The notes beneath the pieces were generated by a model that was given only the letters and a program-made list of their open reading frames with translations, was not told the DNA's origin and did no database searches. A DNA stretch of 25,792 nt. It comes from Beroe ovata. Its lineage: Eukaryota > Ctenophora > Nuda > Beroida > Beroidae. Positions 1 to 10,261 of this stretch are shown here, piece after piece; the stretch's first letter is position 1, and every line of letters begins with the position of its first letter. Made by a program: the position numbers and the translations under genes. The stretch covers positions 9,001-34,792 of the forward strand of contig CAMPET010000095.1 of the NCBI GenBank assembly GCA_946803715.1. Direction: 5' to 3'.

Positions 1-114
1 ATTGGTACACTAATGGAAGCTTCAAGGAAAACCTATAAACCCTAATGGAAACCCTGATGGAAACTTGACAAGAAAACCTTATGGCAACCCAAATGGATGC
101 CGCAAAGAAAAACG

Positions 115-1335
115 AATGGAGACACATGTGGTGACTTTTGGACAATTGTGGACATTTGGCGACACTAGTGGTGAGTTGTGGACATTAAGGGACACAATCG
201 GTGAGCTGTACACATTTTGGGCTGCTTGTGGACACTTTTGGACACTTGAAGACATTTTGGAATCTTCGAGTACACATAGGAGTACTTGTGGACATATGAA
301 GACACTTTAGGACATTCGGGAACACTTTCAGACACTTGTGGACATTTCGGGGGACACTAGTGGTGACTTGTGGACACTTAGATACACTAGTGGTGACATA
401 AGGACACTTTTGGACATTTATGAACATTTAGGGACACTAGTGGTGAGTTTGGGACACTTGGGGACACTTATGGTGATTTTTGGTCACATGGGGCTACTGG
501 TGGTGACTTGTGGACACATGAGAAACTTAGGAATCTTCGTGGACACATAGGGGTATTTTTGGACATATGGGGACACTTTTGACATCAGGGAACACTTGCG
601 ACCATTCGTAGATACTTGTGGACATTAAGAGACACTATTGGAGACTTGTGGTCACTTGTGGGCACTAGTGGTGAGTTGCAGACACTTGCGGCTACTTGTT
701 GTGGCTTGTGGACACTTGTGAATACATGAAGATACTTGGGAATCTTGCAGGACACTTAGGGATACTTTTGAACACATGTGGACACTTTGACATAAGGGAA
801 CACTCTGGAACACTCGTAGATACTTGTGGACATTAAGAGACACTAGTGGTGACCTGTGGACACTTGGGGACACTTGTGGACACTTCTGGACACTAGTGGT
901 GAGTTTTAGACAATTAGACACTTGTGGTGACATGAGGATAATTTTGGACACTTGTCGACATTTAAGACACTAGTGGTGAGTTGCGGACACTTAGGGCTAC
1001 TCGTGGTGGCTTGTGGACACTTATGGACACATGAAGACACTTTAGAATCTTCGTGGACACTTAGGGATACTTGTGGACACATGTGGTCACTTTTGGGAAC
1101 ACTTGTTAATACTTTTGAACATTAAGGGACACTAGTGATGACTTGTGGACACTTTGGGACACTTGTTGTGACATGAGGACACTTAAGGACGCTTGTGGAC
1201 ATTTGGGGACAATAGTGGTGAGTTGTGGACATTCGGGGACACTAGTGGTGAGTTGTGGACACTTCGAGACACTTGTGGTGACATGAGGACACTTATGGAC
1301 ACATATTGGACACATATTGAGGTCACTTGTGTGCG
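115..1335. repeat. GGACACTTG-type minisatellite
   Basis: About 1.2 kb is built from degenerate short units such as GTGGACACTT, GACACTAGTGGTGA and GTGGACATT, arranged in higher-order blocks in which GACACTAGTGGTGA recurs roughly every 100-150 bp. Several frames stay open for 60-100 codons on both strands, but the translations are only the repeat read out (for example TSGELWTLRDT). There is no start context, domain or splice structure, so I do not call genes here. The first 115 bases are a different repetitive stretch rich in AATGGAAAC. The array fades at about 1335 into GT-rich sequence. Confidence 0.9.
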
Positions 1336-1385
1336 AGTGGATGGTGTATATGCATGCGTGAATGTGCTAGTGTGTACTGTGTCTG

Positions 1386-2150
1386 TTTGACGCAAAAAAT
1401 CGAATCTAACCGCACAACATACTGAGCAAGCTAAGCTACAGAGATGATGAAATTGATGAATGAATTTAATGAATGAAATGGAGTGTATGAAATTGATGAA
1501 TGAAATTGAGTTTAGCGCTCGATTCTGGATATTTGCTTGCGCATGGTGAGAATTTGTAACTCATGATACTGGATGGAGTGAGGGATTGAATTAAATTGAA
1601 TCAAATTAGATTTTTTACAGCACAATCATCATTATATTTTCTTCAGTTATAAAAAATATTTACAGCACAATTATCAAATATATATTTTCTTCAGTTATAA
1701 AAGACATCACTCGGGTTGTGATGAAGAACATGCCCCAGGAAATCTTTGAGACTGTTAACGGAGTTACCTGCTAAGGTCTATGAGACACGCAGACAAAAAA
1801 CTTAGATTGTGCTTTCCATATCAGCACATTCTGTCCTAGTCATTCAACATATTTACAGAGTTAAAATTAAGTCACAGTTTTATGACTTGTCAAGGTCAGG
1901 CTGCAGAGAATAATGACATGCCCAAGTCAATTAAAATAAATAAATTTAAAGCTTCCCTCAGCACTAAAATAACAAGCAGTTCATATAGAAATAGAATTCG
2001 AAAATATAATATCCATATTTAACAAAAATAGCGGGTTACCCGTATTTTAGAACATTAATCAACAAGTGGTTGGATTATGAAGTGATGTGTTGGGATGAAG
2101 TGATGTGTTGGGATGAAATGATATGGTGCAGCAAAGTGCGATGCGTGATT
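1386..2150. other. AT-rich spacer without a recognisable gene
   Basis: No coding region can be supported. The stretch holds a short imperfect tandem repeat of GAATGAAATT type (about 1440-1510), the string TTTAGCGCTCGATT at 1511-1524 that recurs at the ends of both copies of the segmental duplication further on, and a duplicated block of about 42 bp (about 1616-1655 and 1660-1701, TTACAGCACAAT followed by TTTTCTTCAGTTATAAAA). Confidence 0.5.
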
Positions 2151-3420
2151 AGCGTCGCAGTAGCGTCTTTGTGGCGCTACAGTGGCACACCGGTAGCGCT
2201 TTCATGGCGCCCTTGTGGCGCCGCAGTTGCGCTCTACTAGCGCTGTGATGGCGTTCTCTTGGTGTCGCTGTTCTAAAGAATGCCCCCAAAATTCATGAAA
2301 TGACACTTTAGTGGCGTTCTCGTGGCTCTGCCATGGCGCTGTCACGGCGCTGCAGTAGCGTTCTGATGGCGCTATCATGCAGGCACGTAGCCAGACATTT
2401 TTTCCGGGGAGCCTCGACGAGCGAAGCCAGTCCAGTTAGCGCAGCGAGCGGAGCAAGCTATGGCAGGGTTATGGGGGCGCAGCTCCCCTTGGGGTCCAGG
2501 GGCAACGCCCCTGGTCGGGGGGTTTAGGGGGCGAAGCCCTCCGGAAAAATTTTCAGGAATAGAGTGTTGTAGGCGAAATCTGGTATTAAAGAAAATATCA
2601 CAGTAACATTACATACGTTAGATACTCATTAGAGTTAGATACTCATGTGATACTCATTTGACTTGAAGAGTTCATGACTTTTATCTTTTTATTGTTTGTC
2701 GTAGCAATGGAAATGTAGTGGTTTTAGGGCAGTGCCCCGATATGAGATATCCGAACAAAAGCAGAGTATCATCTTTCATCAGTAGCAGGGGTCTGGGGGC
2801 GTAGCCCCCAGAGATTAAGTTCTGTTCGATAAGGTGAAATCCGTCACAATTTTCCATTTATTGCTTTCTTACACTGGAAATAAACGAGTCTTGGGGCACT
2901 GCCCTGTCATAGAACGACATCATATTGAATAGAAAGTAGTATTCCAGTATCACAGGTCGTTTTTATTCAATATGCTCCTTCAATTTAATGTAGAAGCAGT
3001 TTCAAGTAGAAGCAGGGGTCTGGGGGCGCAGCCCCCAGAAGCCAGACGTTAAGTTCTGTATGGAAGAACGAAGTCCTTGAAAATTTTCATCAGAATTCAG
3101 ATGTCCATTTTTTCCGAGGGGGGCCGCGACTTCCCTGCCCCCCCCCTGTCTACGTGCCTGCTATCATGGCGCCCCGCCCGTAGCGTCTTAGTGGCGCCCA
3201 ACTAGCGCCGCGGTAGCGTCTTAGTGGCGTTACCGAGGCAGCTTCATGGCGCAAGAGTGGTGCACCGGCAGAGCTATTATGGCGCCCTGGTGGCGCCTCA
3301 GTAGCGCCACATTGGCGCTTTAGTAGCGCTGCGATGGCCTTCTAGTGGTGCTCTAGTGGCGCTGTGATGGCATTCTCGTGGCGTTCTAGTGGCGTCGCTG
3401 TTCTAAAGGATGCCGATTAA
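2150..3420. repeat. TGGCGCT/TAGCGCT degenerate tandem repeat, split by a MITE
   Basis: Two flanks (about 2150-2379 and 3161-3420) are made of irregular short units (GTGGCGCT, GTAGCGCT, ATGGCGTTCT, often about 11-13 bp apart). They were one array before the hAT-like element at 2380-3160 inserted. Both flanks end with closely similar text (GTCGCTGTTCTAAAG then GATGCC or AATGCC), so the array itself contains a higher-order duplication. An open frame at 2333-2527 runs from the array into the MITE and is not a gene. Confidence 0.75.
2380..3160. mobile_element. hAT-like non-autonomous DNA transposon (MITE), intact ends
   Basis: The element starts CAGGCACGTAG and ends with its exact inverse CTACGTGCCTG, and it is flanked on both sides by the identical 8-bp direct repeat CTATCATG (2372-2379 and 3161-3168). 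An 8-bp target duplication with a CAGG-type terminus is the signature of the hAT superfamily. The 781-bp interior has no transposase frame. It contains several GC-rich self-complementary motifs (GGGGGCGCAGCCCCC, GGGGCAACGCCCC) that could fold as hairpins. Related copies lie at 6281-7735 and at 10262-10400. It must have been mobilised by a transposase encoded elsewhere. Confidence 0.85.
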
Positions 3421-3905
3421 CTCATCTGGGCGCGTATTTCGAACAAATATTGATCGCATTTAGGACAAAATTCCGGGGGGGCGACCACTAGCGGCCATCG
3501 GCCAGCTGGTCGAAATCAGGAATTTTCTAGGCAAATGGCCGGATGGCCGCTTTTGTAATTTTGAAATTTTTGCCTTTAAGAGGGGTCTGAGCACATTTTG
3601 CTAATTAATCAGAGAAGCCATTTGGATACATATGAATTCTGATCCAAATAAGGCGAAAAACTCGTCACCAACCAACCCATGTCCAAAATAGTGTATATGA
3701 TCATTTACATAGGTTTGTCATTCATCAGGTAAAATGTTGAGAGGGGGATCAGACATGAGTAAATTAGCTGGTAAGAAAGTGCTCGAAGTGATCAGTACTA
3801 GGCCAGAATGTGCCCAGATCCCCTGCTGACCACTAAGGTACTGATTCCCTGGGTCAGGAATTAATCAGTAGGGAGTCAAGAATGGGTCAGCAGCGGTGGC
3901 ACAAA
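3420..3905. other. Non-coding spacer with a diverged direct repeat
   Basis: No gene is seen. A motif of about 36 bp at 3500-3537 (GGCCAGCTGGTCGAAATC and following bases) recurs imperfectly in the same orientation at about 4242-4277. This may mark a decayed insertion or a duplication around the minisatellite between them. No target duplication or terminal inverted repeat could be defined. Confidence 0.35.
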
Positions 3906-4112
3906 GGTGTGCAATATCCGGCGTGTGTATAATATCCGGTGTGTTTGTAATATCCGGTGTGTATTATCTACGGGGTGTGTGATATCCGGGGGTGTGAAAT
4001 ATCCGGGTCGTCTGCAATAATAATATTCGGGGAGTGTAATATCCGGGATGTGTTTCGTGTCCGGGGTCTGTGTAATATCCGGGGTGTGTGTAATATCCGG
4101 GGTGTGTAACCT
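3906..4112. repeat. GTGTGTAATATCCGGG minisatellite
   Basis: About eleven degenerate units of 16-22 bp share the core AATATCCGGgGTGTGT. The core is the most conserved part and the spacing varies, so it is an irregular minisatellite. No coding potential is seen. Confidence 0.8.
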
Positions 4113-4502
4113 ACGACATACCCCATACTAAAAGTAGCAGAAAACGTTCCTTGTATAAATTTCTATAACTTTCTCTTACTATGATCATCTTTGATGCTTG
4201 TGGGCGATTCTGAAAGACAAAAAAATGGCCATTCGGCCAACGGGCAGCTGGCCGAAATCGGTTTTCTTTACGCAAATTTCCGCTAGCAGTCGGACCCTCC
4301 CCCAAATTTAACAAGTTCTAATATAAGGCTCAAAAGACTGGAAACGTATGCGTACTTATTTCAAAAAATATCGCGTAAGCCGTATCTAGAGCCAATTTCC
4401 TTTCCTGACGTATTTAACTGCAGAGCTCTAGAACATTGATTTGATCGAGAGTTCATTAGGGACCGTTCACATATTACGTAATCAGCCGAGGGGGAAGGGG
4501 TT

Positions 4503-4692
4503 TCCAAATGATTACACTTGATTACGGAGGGGGAGGGGGGTTTTGACCTTAATTACGTAATCAAGATTTCTTGGTCCTCGACGCCTGTCAAGTCTANTCC
4601 AAATGATTACACTTGATTACGGAGGGGGAGGGGGGTTTTGACCTTGATTACGTTATCAAGATTTCTTGGTCCTTGACGCCTGTCAAGTCTTA
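4503..4692. repeat. 95-bp direct duplication around an N
   Basis: Two copies start at 4503 and 4598 and differ at only a few bases. They are separated exactly by the undetermined base at 4597. Two contig ends that overlap but were not merged would look like this, so the duplication may be an assembly artefact rather than real sequence. Confidence 0.7.
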
Positions 4693-4884
4693 AGTTTGAC
4701 ATGCATCATTTTCTCTGATTCGGTTTATCGTGTGTGTCTGAGTGTGTCTATACCTCTTGCGGGTCACGTGGTATATCACGGCTGTAATTATCAGATCACG
4801 TGACACTTCAGCAGTGTTTAATTAGATTATTAAGCACCGATTTGAAACAAAAGTTATAATCACGTGACTGATAATATCATAGGT

Positions 4885-5100
4885 AAGCGTATCATCACTG
4901 TTTATAGCTGGCACTCACTGTGCTCCCTTCTACCAAGCGTATACTCATTGTATATCACTAGCACTCACTGTGCTAACTTCTACCGAGCGTATACTCACTG
5001 TATAACGCAAGCACTCACTGTGCTCCCTTCTACCAAGCGTATACTCACTGTATATCGCTAGCACTCACTGTGCCCCATTTTATTAAGCGTATAATCACTG
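4885..5100. repeat. 50-bp tandem repeat inside the Harbinger-like element
   Basis: The motif AGCGTATACTCACTGTATA recurs with its A/GAGCGT start at 4885, 4935, 4985, 5035 and 5085, an exact period of 50 bp. Each unit also contains GCACTCACTGTGCT. A further degenerate unit lies near 5168. The open frame at 4864-5061 simply reads this repeat. Confidence 0.88.
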
Positions 5101-5621
5101 TATACAACTTAGCTTAGTACTAACACTAGTCCCTTCAAAGAAACACTTACTGTGTATCCTCTCTACTGAGCGTACAAACTCAGTACTCCACTCCAAAATG
5201 GCCAAGAGGCTCCACCGGATACAATACTGTGAATAACAGTCGGCATACTACGCAATCAAAGCCGAAAGGAGCCTATAGGGCGAGTGTAAGCAAGTCTGTG
5301 AACATCCTACAAGCATGTCTGTCGAGTCCTGGATCAAAATGTACAAGGTTGCCCCTCGACCTAGAGATCTGAACACTAACAGACAGCAGAGCAAGTCATT
5401 TTGCCCCGACCTCCATTGAGGTTGTTATCCACCAGAGAAGGCTCTATATCATATGCCTTTGTCCCTTTCGTCAGAAGGGAGGGGGGGTTGGGCCCGTGAT
5501 TAGGTAATATTTCCCTTCTGAGAGGGGGTTTGTGCTTTGATTACCGATGATTACGGAGGGGGGTGGGAAGTTGTTAAAAAATGCCGAAATTTTGATTATT
5601 TTATATGTGAACGGTCCCTTA

Positions 5622-6280
5622 TTAGTTTGGTAAGAATATATTACGTTGTGTACCTTGTAAGTCGCGTTCTCGTTCCTCTGCTGATCTTCTCCTCTGTTAT
5701 ACCGCGCCTCCGATGTTTCTTCGACAACCTATGTCCCCTATGGTCCTCTGCTGACAGTTGCACCCGAGAATCTGTGATTGCATATTGTGGGTGTCTACTA
5801 TCTGTGTGTGTGTCTGTGTGATTTAAAAGGTTCATGTTTACAAGGTGTATGTGCATGACGTTTGTGTGAAATCGCGTGTTTGTGGCTGTGTGTCTGTCTG
5901 CATAGGTTTTTGTAAGTGTGTGAATGTGTGCATGTTTGTGTTACTCTTAATGCGTATGAGTTGAGTATGACATATGTGTGATGTGTGTTTTTGCGGTTGT
6001 GTGTGTATGTGTGTTCGTTTGTTTATGTTTATGTGTATGTGTATAACGAATGTGTGAGTTTGTTTGTGCTTGTGTCAGTCTGCTTTTTTGGGTGTCCATG
6101 TCTGTGTCTTCAGACTCTGAAAATTGTCACATACACTCTCTTTCACACCTTCGCATTCGAAGACAACGCAGTAAAACACTCATTGCACCCGTCCACCTTC
6201 ACGCCGCTACAATCCCTCTAACTTACTCGCATACAAAGACTCCCAGTATCCAACTCTCCCCACTCCTTGCTCACTCCTTG
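5622..6280. other. GT-rich low-complexity spacer
   Basis: TG/GT-rich sequence, densest at about 5800-6110 (TGTGTGTGTCTGTGTG and similar), then CA/CT-rich sequence to 6280. Short open frames here (5985-6221, 6050-6286) are low-complexity and carry no recognisable domain. No gene is supported. Confidence 0.6.
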
Positions 6281-7735
6281 GGTTAGGGGGGCAAAGCCCC
6301 CGGAAAATTTTTCAAAAATAGAGTGTTGTAGACGAAATCGGGCATTAAAGAAAATATCACAGTAACGAAAAAAAGAGTAGCAAAAAAGTTATGCAAGAGT
6401 GAGGAACTGAAGAAAAAGCGGTGATCTGAGCCGTTAGATACTAATTTTAATAGCAGAATACATGACATGTATTGTTTGTCGTACTAATGGAAATATAATG
6501 GTTTTAGGGCACTGTCCTGATATGAGATATCAAAGGTACTGAAAAAAGCAGAAAATTATTTTTTATCAGGAGCAGGGGTCTGGGGGCTGCTTCGTTACAC
6601 TGCCCTGACATACAACGACCAGGCACGTAGCCAGACATTTTTTTCCGGGGGGAACCTCGACGAGCGAGGCGAGTCAAGATTGCGCAGCGAGCGAAGCGAG
6701 CAAGCTACGGCATAAGTATGGGGGCGCAGCCCCCATTGGGGTCCAGGGGCAACGCCCCTGGTTGGGGGTTAGGGGGGCAAAGCCCCACGGAAAAATTTTC
6801 AAAAATAGAGTATTGTAGACGAGATCTGGTATTAAAGAAAATATCACAGTAACGAAAAAAAAGAAGCAAAAAAGTTATGCAAGAGTGAGGAACTGAAGAA
6901 AATGTGATGATCTGAGCCGTTAGAAACTCATTTGAATTGCAGAGTACATAGCTTTTATCTTTTAATGTGTGTCGTAGCAATGGAAATGTAGTGGTTTTAG
7001 GGCAGTGCCCCGATATGAGATATCCAAAGGAACTGAAACAAGAGCAGAGTATCATCTTTAGTCAGAAGCAGGGGTCTGGGGCGCAGCCCCCAGAAGCCAG
7101 AGGCTAAGTTCTGTTCGATAAGGTGAAATCCTTCAAAATTTTCCATTTATTGCTTTGTTACACTGGAAATAAACGGGTCTTGGTGCACTGCCCTGTTATA
7201 GAACGACATCATATTGAATGGAAAGTAGTATTCCTGTATCACAGGTCGCTTTTATTCAATGTGCTCCTTCAATTTAAAGTAGAAGCAGGGGTCTGGGGGC
7301 GCAGCCCCCAGAAGCAAGACGTTAAGTAATGTATGGAAGGTAGAAGTCCTTGAAAATTTTCATCAGATGTCCAATTTTTCCGGGGGGGGGGGCGCGACCC
7401 CCTGGCCCCTCCGGTCTACGTGCCAGACAAAGACGAAATCTGGTATTAAGGAAAATATGACAGGAACAATTAAAAGTAAGAGCAAAAAAGTTATGCAAGA
7501 GTGAAGAACTGAACGAAATGCGATGATCAGAGGCGTTAGATACTCATTTGAATTGCAGAATTCGTGACTTTTATTGTTTGTGCACATCACAAGGTACTGA
7601 AAGAAAAATCTTTAATCAGGAGCAGGTTCTGGGGGTGCAGTCCCCAGAAGCCGGACGTTAAGTTCTGTATGGAAGGGCGAAGTGCTTGAAAATGTTCATC
7701 CGAGGTCCAATTTTTCCTGAGGGTACCTGACTTGC
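6281..7735. mobile_element. Degraded hAT-like MITE, interrupted by a younger relative
   Basis: Sequence 6281-6611 (from GTTAGGGGGGCAAAGCCCCC) and 7427 to about 7735 matches the interior and 3' part of the element at 2380-3160. It lacks the 5' terminus, has internal deletions, and is split by the complete copy at 6620-7426. The right part ends at TCCAATTTTTCCTGAGGG and lacks the CTACGTGCCTG end. The following bases (GTACCTG..CTTGC) are shared with the fragment near 10380, so the truncation came before or with the segmental duplication. Confidence 0.65.
6620..7426. mobile_element. hAT-like MITE, nested full-length copy
   Basis: This 807-bp relative of the element at 2380-3160 starts CAGGCACGTAG and ends CTACGTGCCAG (one mismatch in the inverted terminus). 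The 8-bp flanks are ACAACGAC (6612-6619) and ACAAAGAC (7427-7434), a target duplication with one later substitution. It sits inside a degraded member of its own family, so the family was active in at least two rounds. The minus-strand frame 6705-7055 reads only element sequence and is not a gene. Confidence 0.8.
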
Positions 7736-8558
7736 ATGTATTTGAAACATCCCGCCTAAAGAGAGCAGTTCTCGATCACGCGCGCGCGCGCGGTGGTATT
7801 TGTCTCCAATTGTGCTAACGCACTTCTCGTCACCATAGAAAGTTCGAAAAAAAAGTATCCGCGCAATCCGTGTCAGTACAAAGTGTCGACGAAATTTGAT
7901 TGCATAGAATCTAACCATGTGAGAGGTGATTTCTCCTATTTGATCAATATCTGATCAATCTGGTGCTAACGAGTACAATAGCTTCTGATATTGCCAACAC
8001 GAGATTAAACTGCATTGGAATACAGGCGGCCAGTGAGAGTATCATCAGTGTGTCTATGATGGAGATCTGACTTAGGAATCGAGAGATTTTACTGATATGG
8101 CCTCTTGACAAGTCTCTGGCATTGAACTCGAGATTTACTATGTACAAGATACATTGCACGGTAATCAAGCTCAACAGATACAAAGTATGGCTCGAGTTGT
8201 AGTCCAAAACCAGGGTAAATCTCGATTTTCATTGTGGTTTATCAGAAACACACATTTCCATACAGATTTCATTGTTCCACACTATATTGAGTGTGGTGAA
8301 TGTGGGATAGGAAGCTGATCAGCTACTCAAATTTCGCTCCAGCTGCTACGATCAATTTCTCTCATGAAATCTGTATAGTAATGTGCAATGATTCTCATGG
8401 CTGTCAGAATATAGTAGTTATGATGAGCTACGAATATGCTAGAGGGCAGTCATCTGGGACGAGTTGATGAGGGGTTGACTAGCTACCTAGAGTACAACGG
8501 GAAAACACTGTTCTACGGAATGTTTTTGTCTGTGTGTGTCAGTTTGCAGATTAGAGGC

Positions 8559-8700
8559 TATATAAAAATTTAAAGCGTTACTCTGCCACATTATTTTCAA
8601 TTCGGCCATAAGATATCTGCTGATGAACGTAAGTGTGACTTGGGTTGTACTGAATCTTTGATATTTTATTGACTAAACTAACCTCAACTGCTAGCCGAAT
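8559..8700 (+). promoter_or_regulatory. TATA box plus spliceable leader-like module, copy A
   Basis: TATATAAAA at 8559-8567 is followed about 70 bp later by ATGAAC|GTAAGT (ATG 8623, donor GT 8629-8630) and then by ACTAAACTAAC branch-point-like sequence and a CTGCTAG acceptor near 8695. This gives a 5' exon of about 40 nt and a possible intron of about 66 bp. Copy B preserves the same layout. The spacing suits a polymerase II core promoter with a short first exon. The transcript's function is unknown. Confidence 0.35.
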
Positions 8701-8979
8701 AACGAGCTGTTGTTGCACCCAGTCTGTTCACTGTTAAGTTGAGGACACCTCGTGAGACTTTGGATGTGTCTCATTCAGGATTCAAACTGCATCGATATCG
8801 GGAAGTTGGACTTGCTCGCACTATCAGCCACAACTGAGGTAATAGTCAAGATGAGCAATGTGTAGTACCGTGAGCACATTGTTAGGAAAGAATGCCGGAA
8901 TATGTGAGCTATCATCTCTCATGGGCACTGGTAGAACAACCCAGCTTGATTGCTTATACAGTCACACCAAGGATCTTAC

Positions 8980-9069
8980 CTTGGTGTATTCAGGCGTTAG
9001 CCCAGCATACATTGGAGTTGCCTGACCATCTTGTAGCACACATCTTGTAGAGCCACGGTTAGCCCCCAT
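8980..9069 (-). other. Possible minus-strand coding exon or remnant in copy A
   Basis: On the minus strand an ATG at 9069 opens 30 codons (beginning MGANRGSTRC, ending TPEYTK) that stop exactly at a consensus donor AAG|GTAAGA (donor GT at 8979-8978). An upstream minus-strand acceptor (TTACAG at about 9110) and an earlier donor (GGAAG|GTGAGT near 9204) would delimit a 130-nt exon. Copy B keeps both donors (near 12114 and 12326) but has indels that break this reading frame. I do not recognise the peptide. It may be a decayed gene or a non-coding spliced transcript. Confidence 0.25.
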
Positions 9070-9703
9070 TACACACTCCTATCTGAGATATGGTGGTGAA
9101 AAGAAGCAGCTGTAACTTGTCAATATCATTGATATGTGTAGATTGATATTAGTTGTCCATGTACAGGCAAATAAGTGAAACTTGCAAAACGAAAATGAAC
9201 TCACCTTCCAACACCCTCACCAAGGAATCAGACTCATGAGAGACCAAAAACTGCAGAGAAAGGAAACCATTGCAGCAGCATAGGATCCATCAGTGCCTGA
9301 AAAAGACGATTCACTCACAACATTCATTAATGACCAAGAACTAGATATTGAAATTTAGTGACAGTCATAATTAATCATACATTACAATTTCTAGAACTTA
9401 CACTTATAGTGAAGCTGCTGTGTTCATTATTAAAGCCAGTAATAAACCACATTACACGATGCCTTCTTATTAGACACGGGGTATACTCAAATGAAACTGC
9501 AGCCATACTAAATGATTGACAACATGAGTCAACTTAATTAAATTTTATACTCATATTTCAAGAATAGCAACCGCAAAACCAGTTATGCTAAAATCTCTAT
9601 CACAGCAAACCACGTAAGCAGCTGAGCTGACGCAAACTAGTAAACGAAAATGTGTACAAAGAATGCGTGGAATGAGGTGATTAACAAACTTTTAGCGCTC
9701 GAT

Positions 9704-10260
9704 AAAATCTGACAAGGCCGGCCTGTGAGTGCTGCGCGCGGCTTCGTGGTTTTTACGACATCTCAGTGCTCAGATTACTAAAGAAAGTATAGGACGTGCT
9801 CATGCATCATGGTTCTAAGTTTTTTAGGCATTTCTGCATATGTGCAATTGTCATCTGGCTGTATATGATTTGTAGGATTTCACCCTACCCTTGCTGGCGG
9901 GGCGGATTGAAAATCGCGCGCACCGACGGTAGGGTAAAATCCTACAAGGTAAAATCCTACAAGTATATGATATGCATATTACAAAAAATGTAATGCTGCT
10001 TTGTTGTACTGGTTAGTTCAATCGCGTCCATGCCAAATCAAGCCACGTCAGGCGATGTTTTGAGTTTCACCGCTCGCGCTGATGTTTGATTATGGTGCAG
10101 ATGCAAGCGCAGCCTCGTCCGTGGCCCACAACTGTGTTATGAAATTTCACATTACCCTCACTCAGTCTGGCAGGATTTTATTCCTGCACCCCGGTCTGGC
10201 AGCGCAAGGAAAAGCAATTGCGTTGTCTGGCGATGCTAGACCGCTGATGCAAGCCGCGAA
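9704..10260. other. Spacer between duplication copies
   Basis: No gene is recognised. It contains an 18-bp near-perfect inverted repeat: TGTAGGATTTCACCCTAC at 9871-9888 pairs with 9929-9946 with one mismatch and a 40-base GC-rich loop. A second partial copy of the right arm follows at about 9947-9961. The open frame 10082-10327 crosses the N at 10261 into a MITE fragment and is rejected. Confidence 0.5.
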
Positions 10261-10261
10261 N

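Larger units (their letters stand above)
4459..5618. mobile_element. PIF/Harbinger-like non-autonomous element with TTA target duplication
   Basis: The left end reads GGGACCGTTCACATAT and the right end is its exact inverse ATATGTGAACGGTCCC. Both sides carry the trinucleotide TTA (4456-4458 and 5619-5621). A 3-bp TWA-type duplication with a GGG-starting terminal repeat fits the PIF/Harbinger superfamily. No transposase frame is visible in the 1160 bp. Subterminal runs of ATTACGTAATC and GATTACGGAGGGGG occur at both ends. The interior holds a 95-bp duplication and a 50-bp tandem array, described separately. Confidence 0.8.
7660..9703. repeat. Segmental duplication, copy A
   Basis: About 2 kb here is homologous and collinear with 10262-12848. 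Landmarks are TCTCGATCACGCGCGCG (about 7770 and 10437), CCATACAGATTTCATTG (about 8260), the TATATAAAA/GTAAGT module (about 8559-8635 and 11665-11740), GAAGTTGGACTTG (about 8802 and 11909) and the right boundary TTTAGCGCTCGAT (9691-9703 and 12835-12847). Similarity is high around 8120-8860 and lower, with small indels, around 8900-9700. No intact protein gene is recognised. Both copies keep splice-like and TATA-like signals, listed separately. Open frames are small and broken differently in each copy. Confidence 0.8.

Noticed and set aside
65-1395. Several open frames of 60-100 codons on both strands
   Set aside because: All are translations of the short tandem repeat, overlap each other on both strands and have no domain or splice structure.
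4786-4875. CACGTGA-containing inverted repeats inside the Harbinger-like element as a promoter
   Set aside because: The E-box palindromes are real, but no transcript start or gene is associated and they lie in transposon sequence.
7658-7918. Minus-strand frame of 86 codons with a homologous frame at 10324-10587
   Set aside because: The frames match because the DNA is duplicated. The middle is frameshifted between copies, and the C-terminal part is read from hAT-like MITE sequence.
7944-8207. Hydrophobic minus-strand frame (start MDYNSSHTL) with a relative at 10674-10874, superficially receptor-like
   Set aside because: A small indel changes frame between copies, the frame lies across the duplicated non-coding block, and no family motif is visible.
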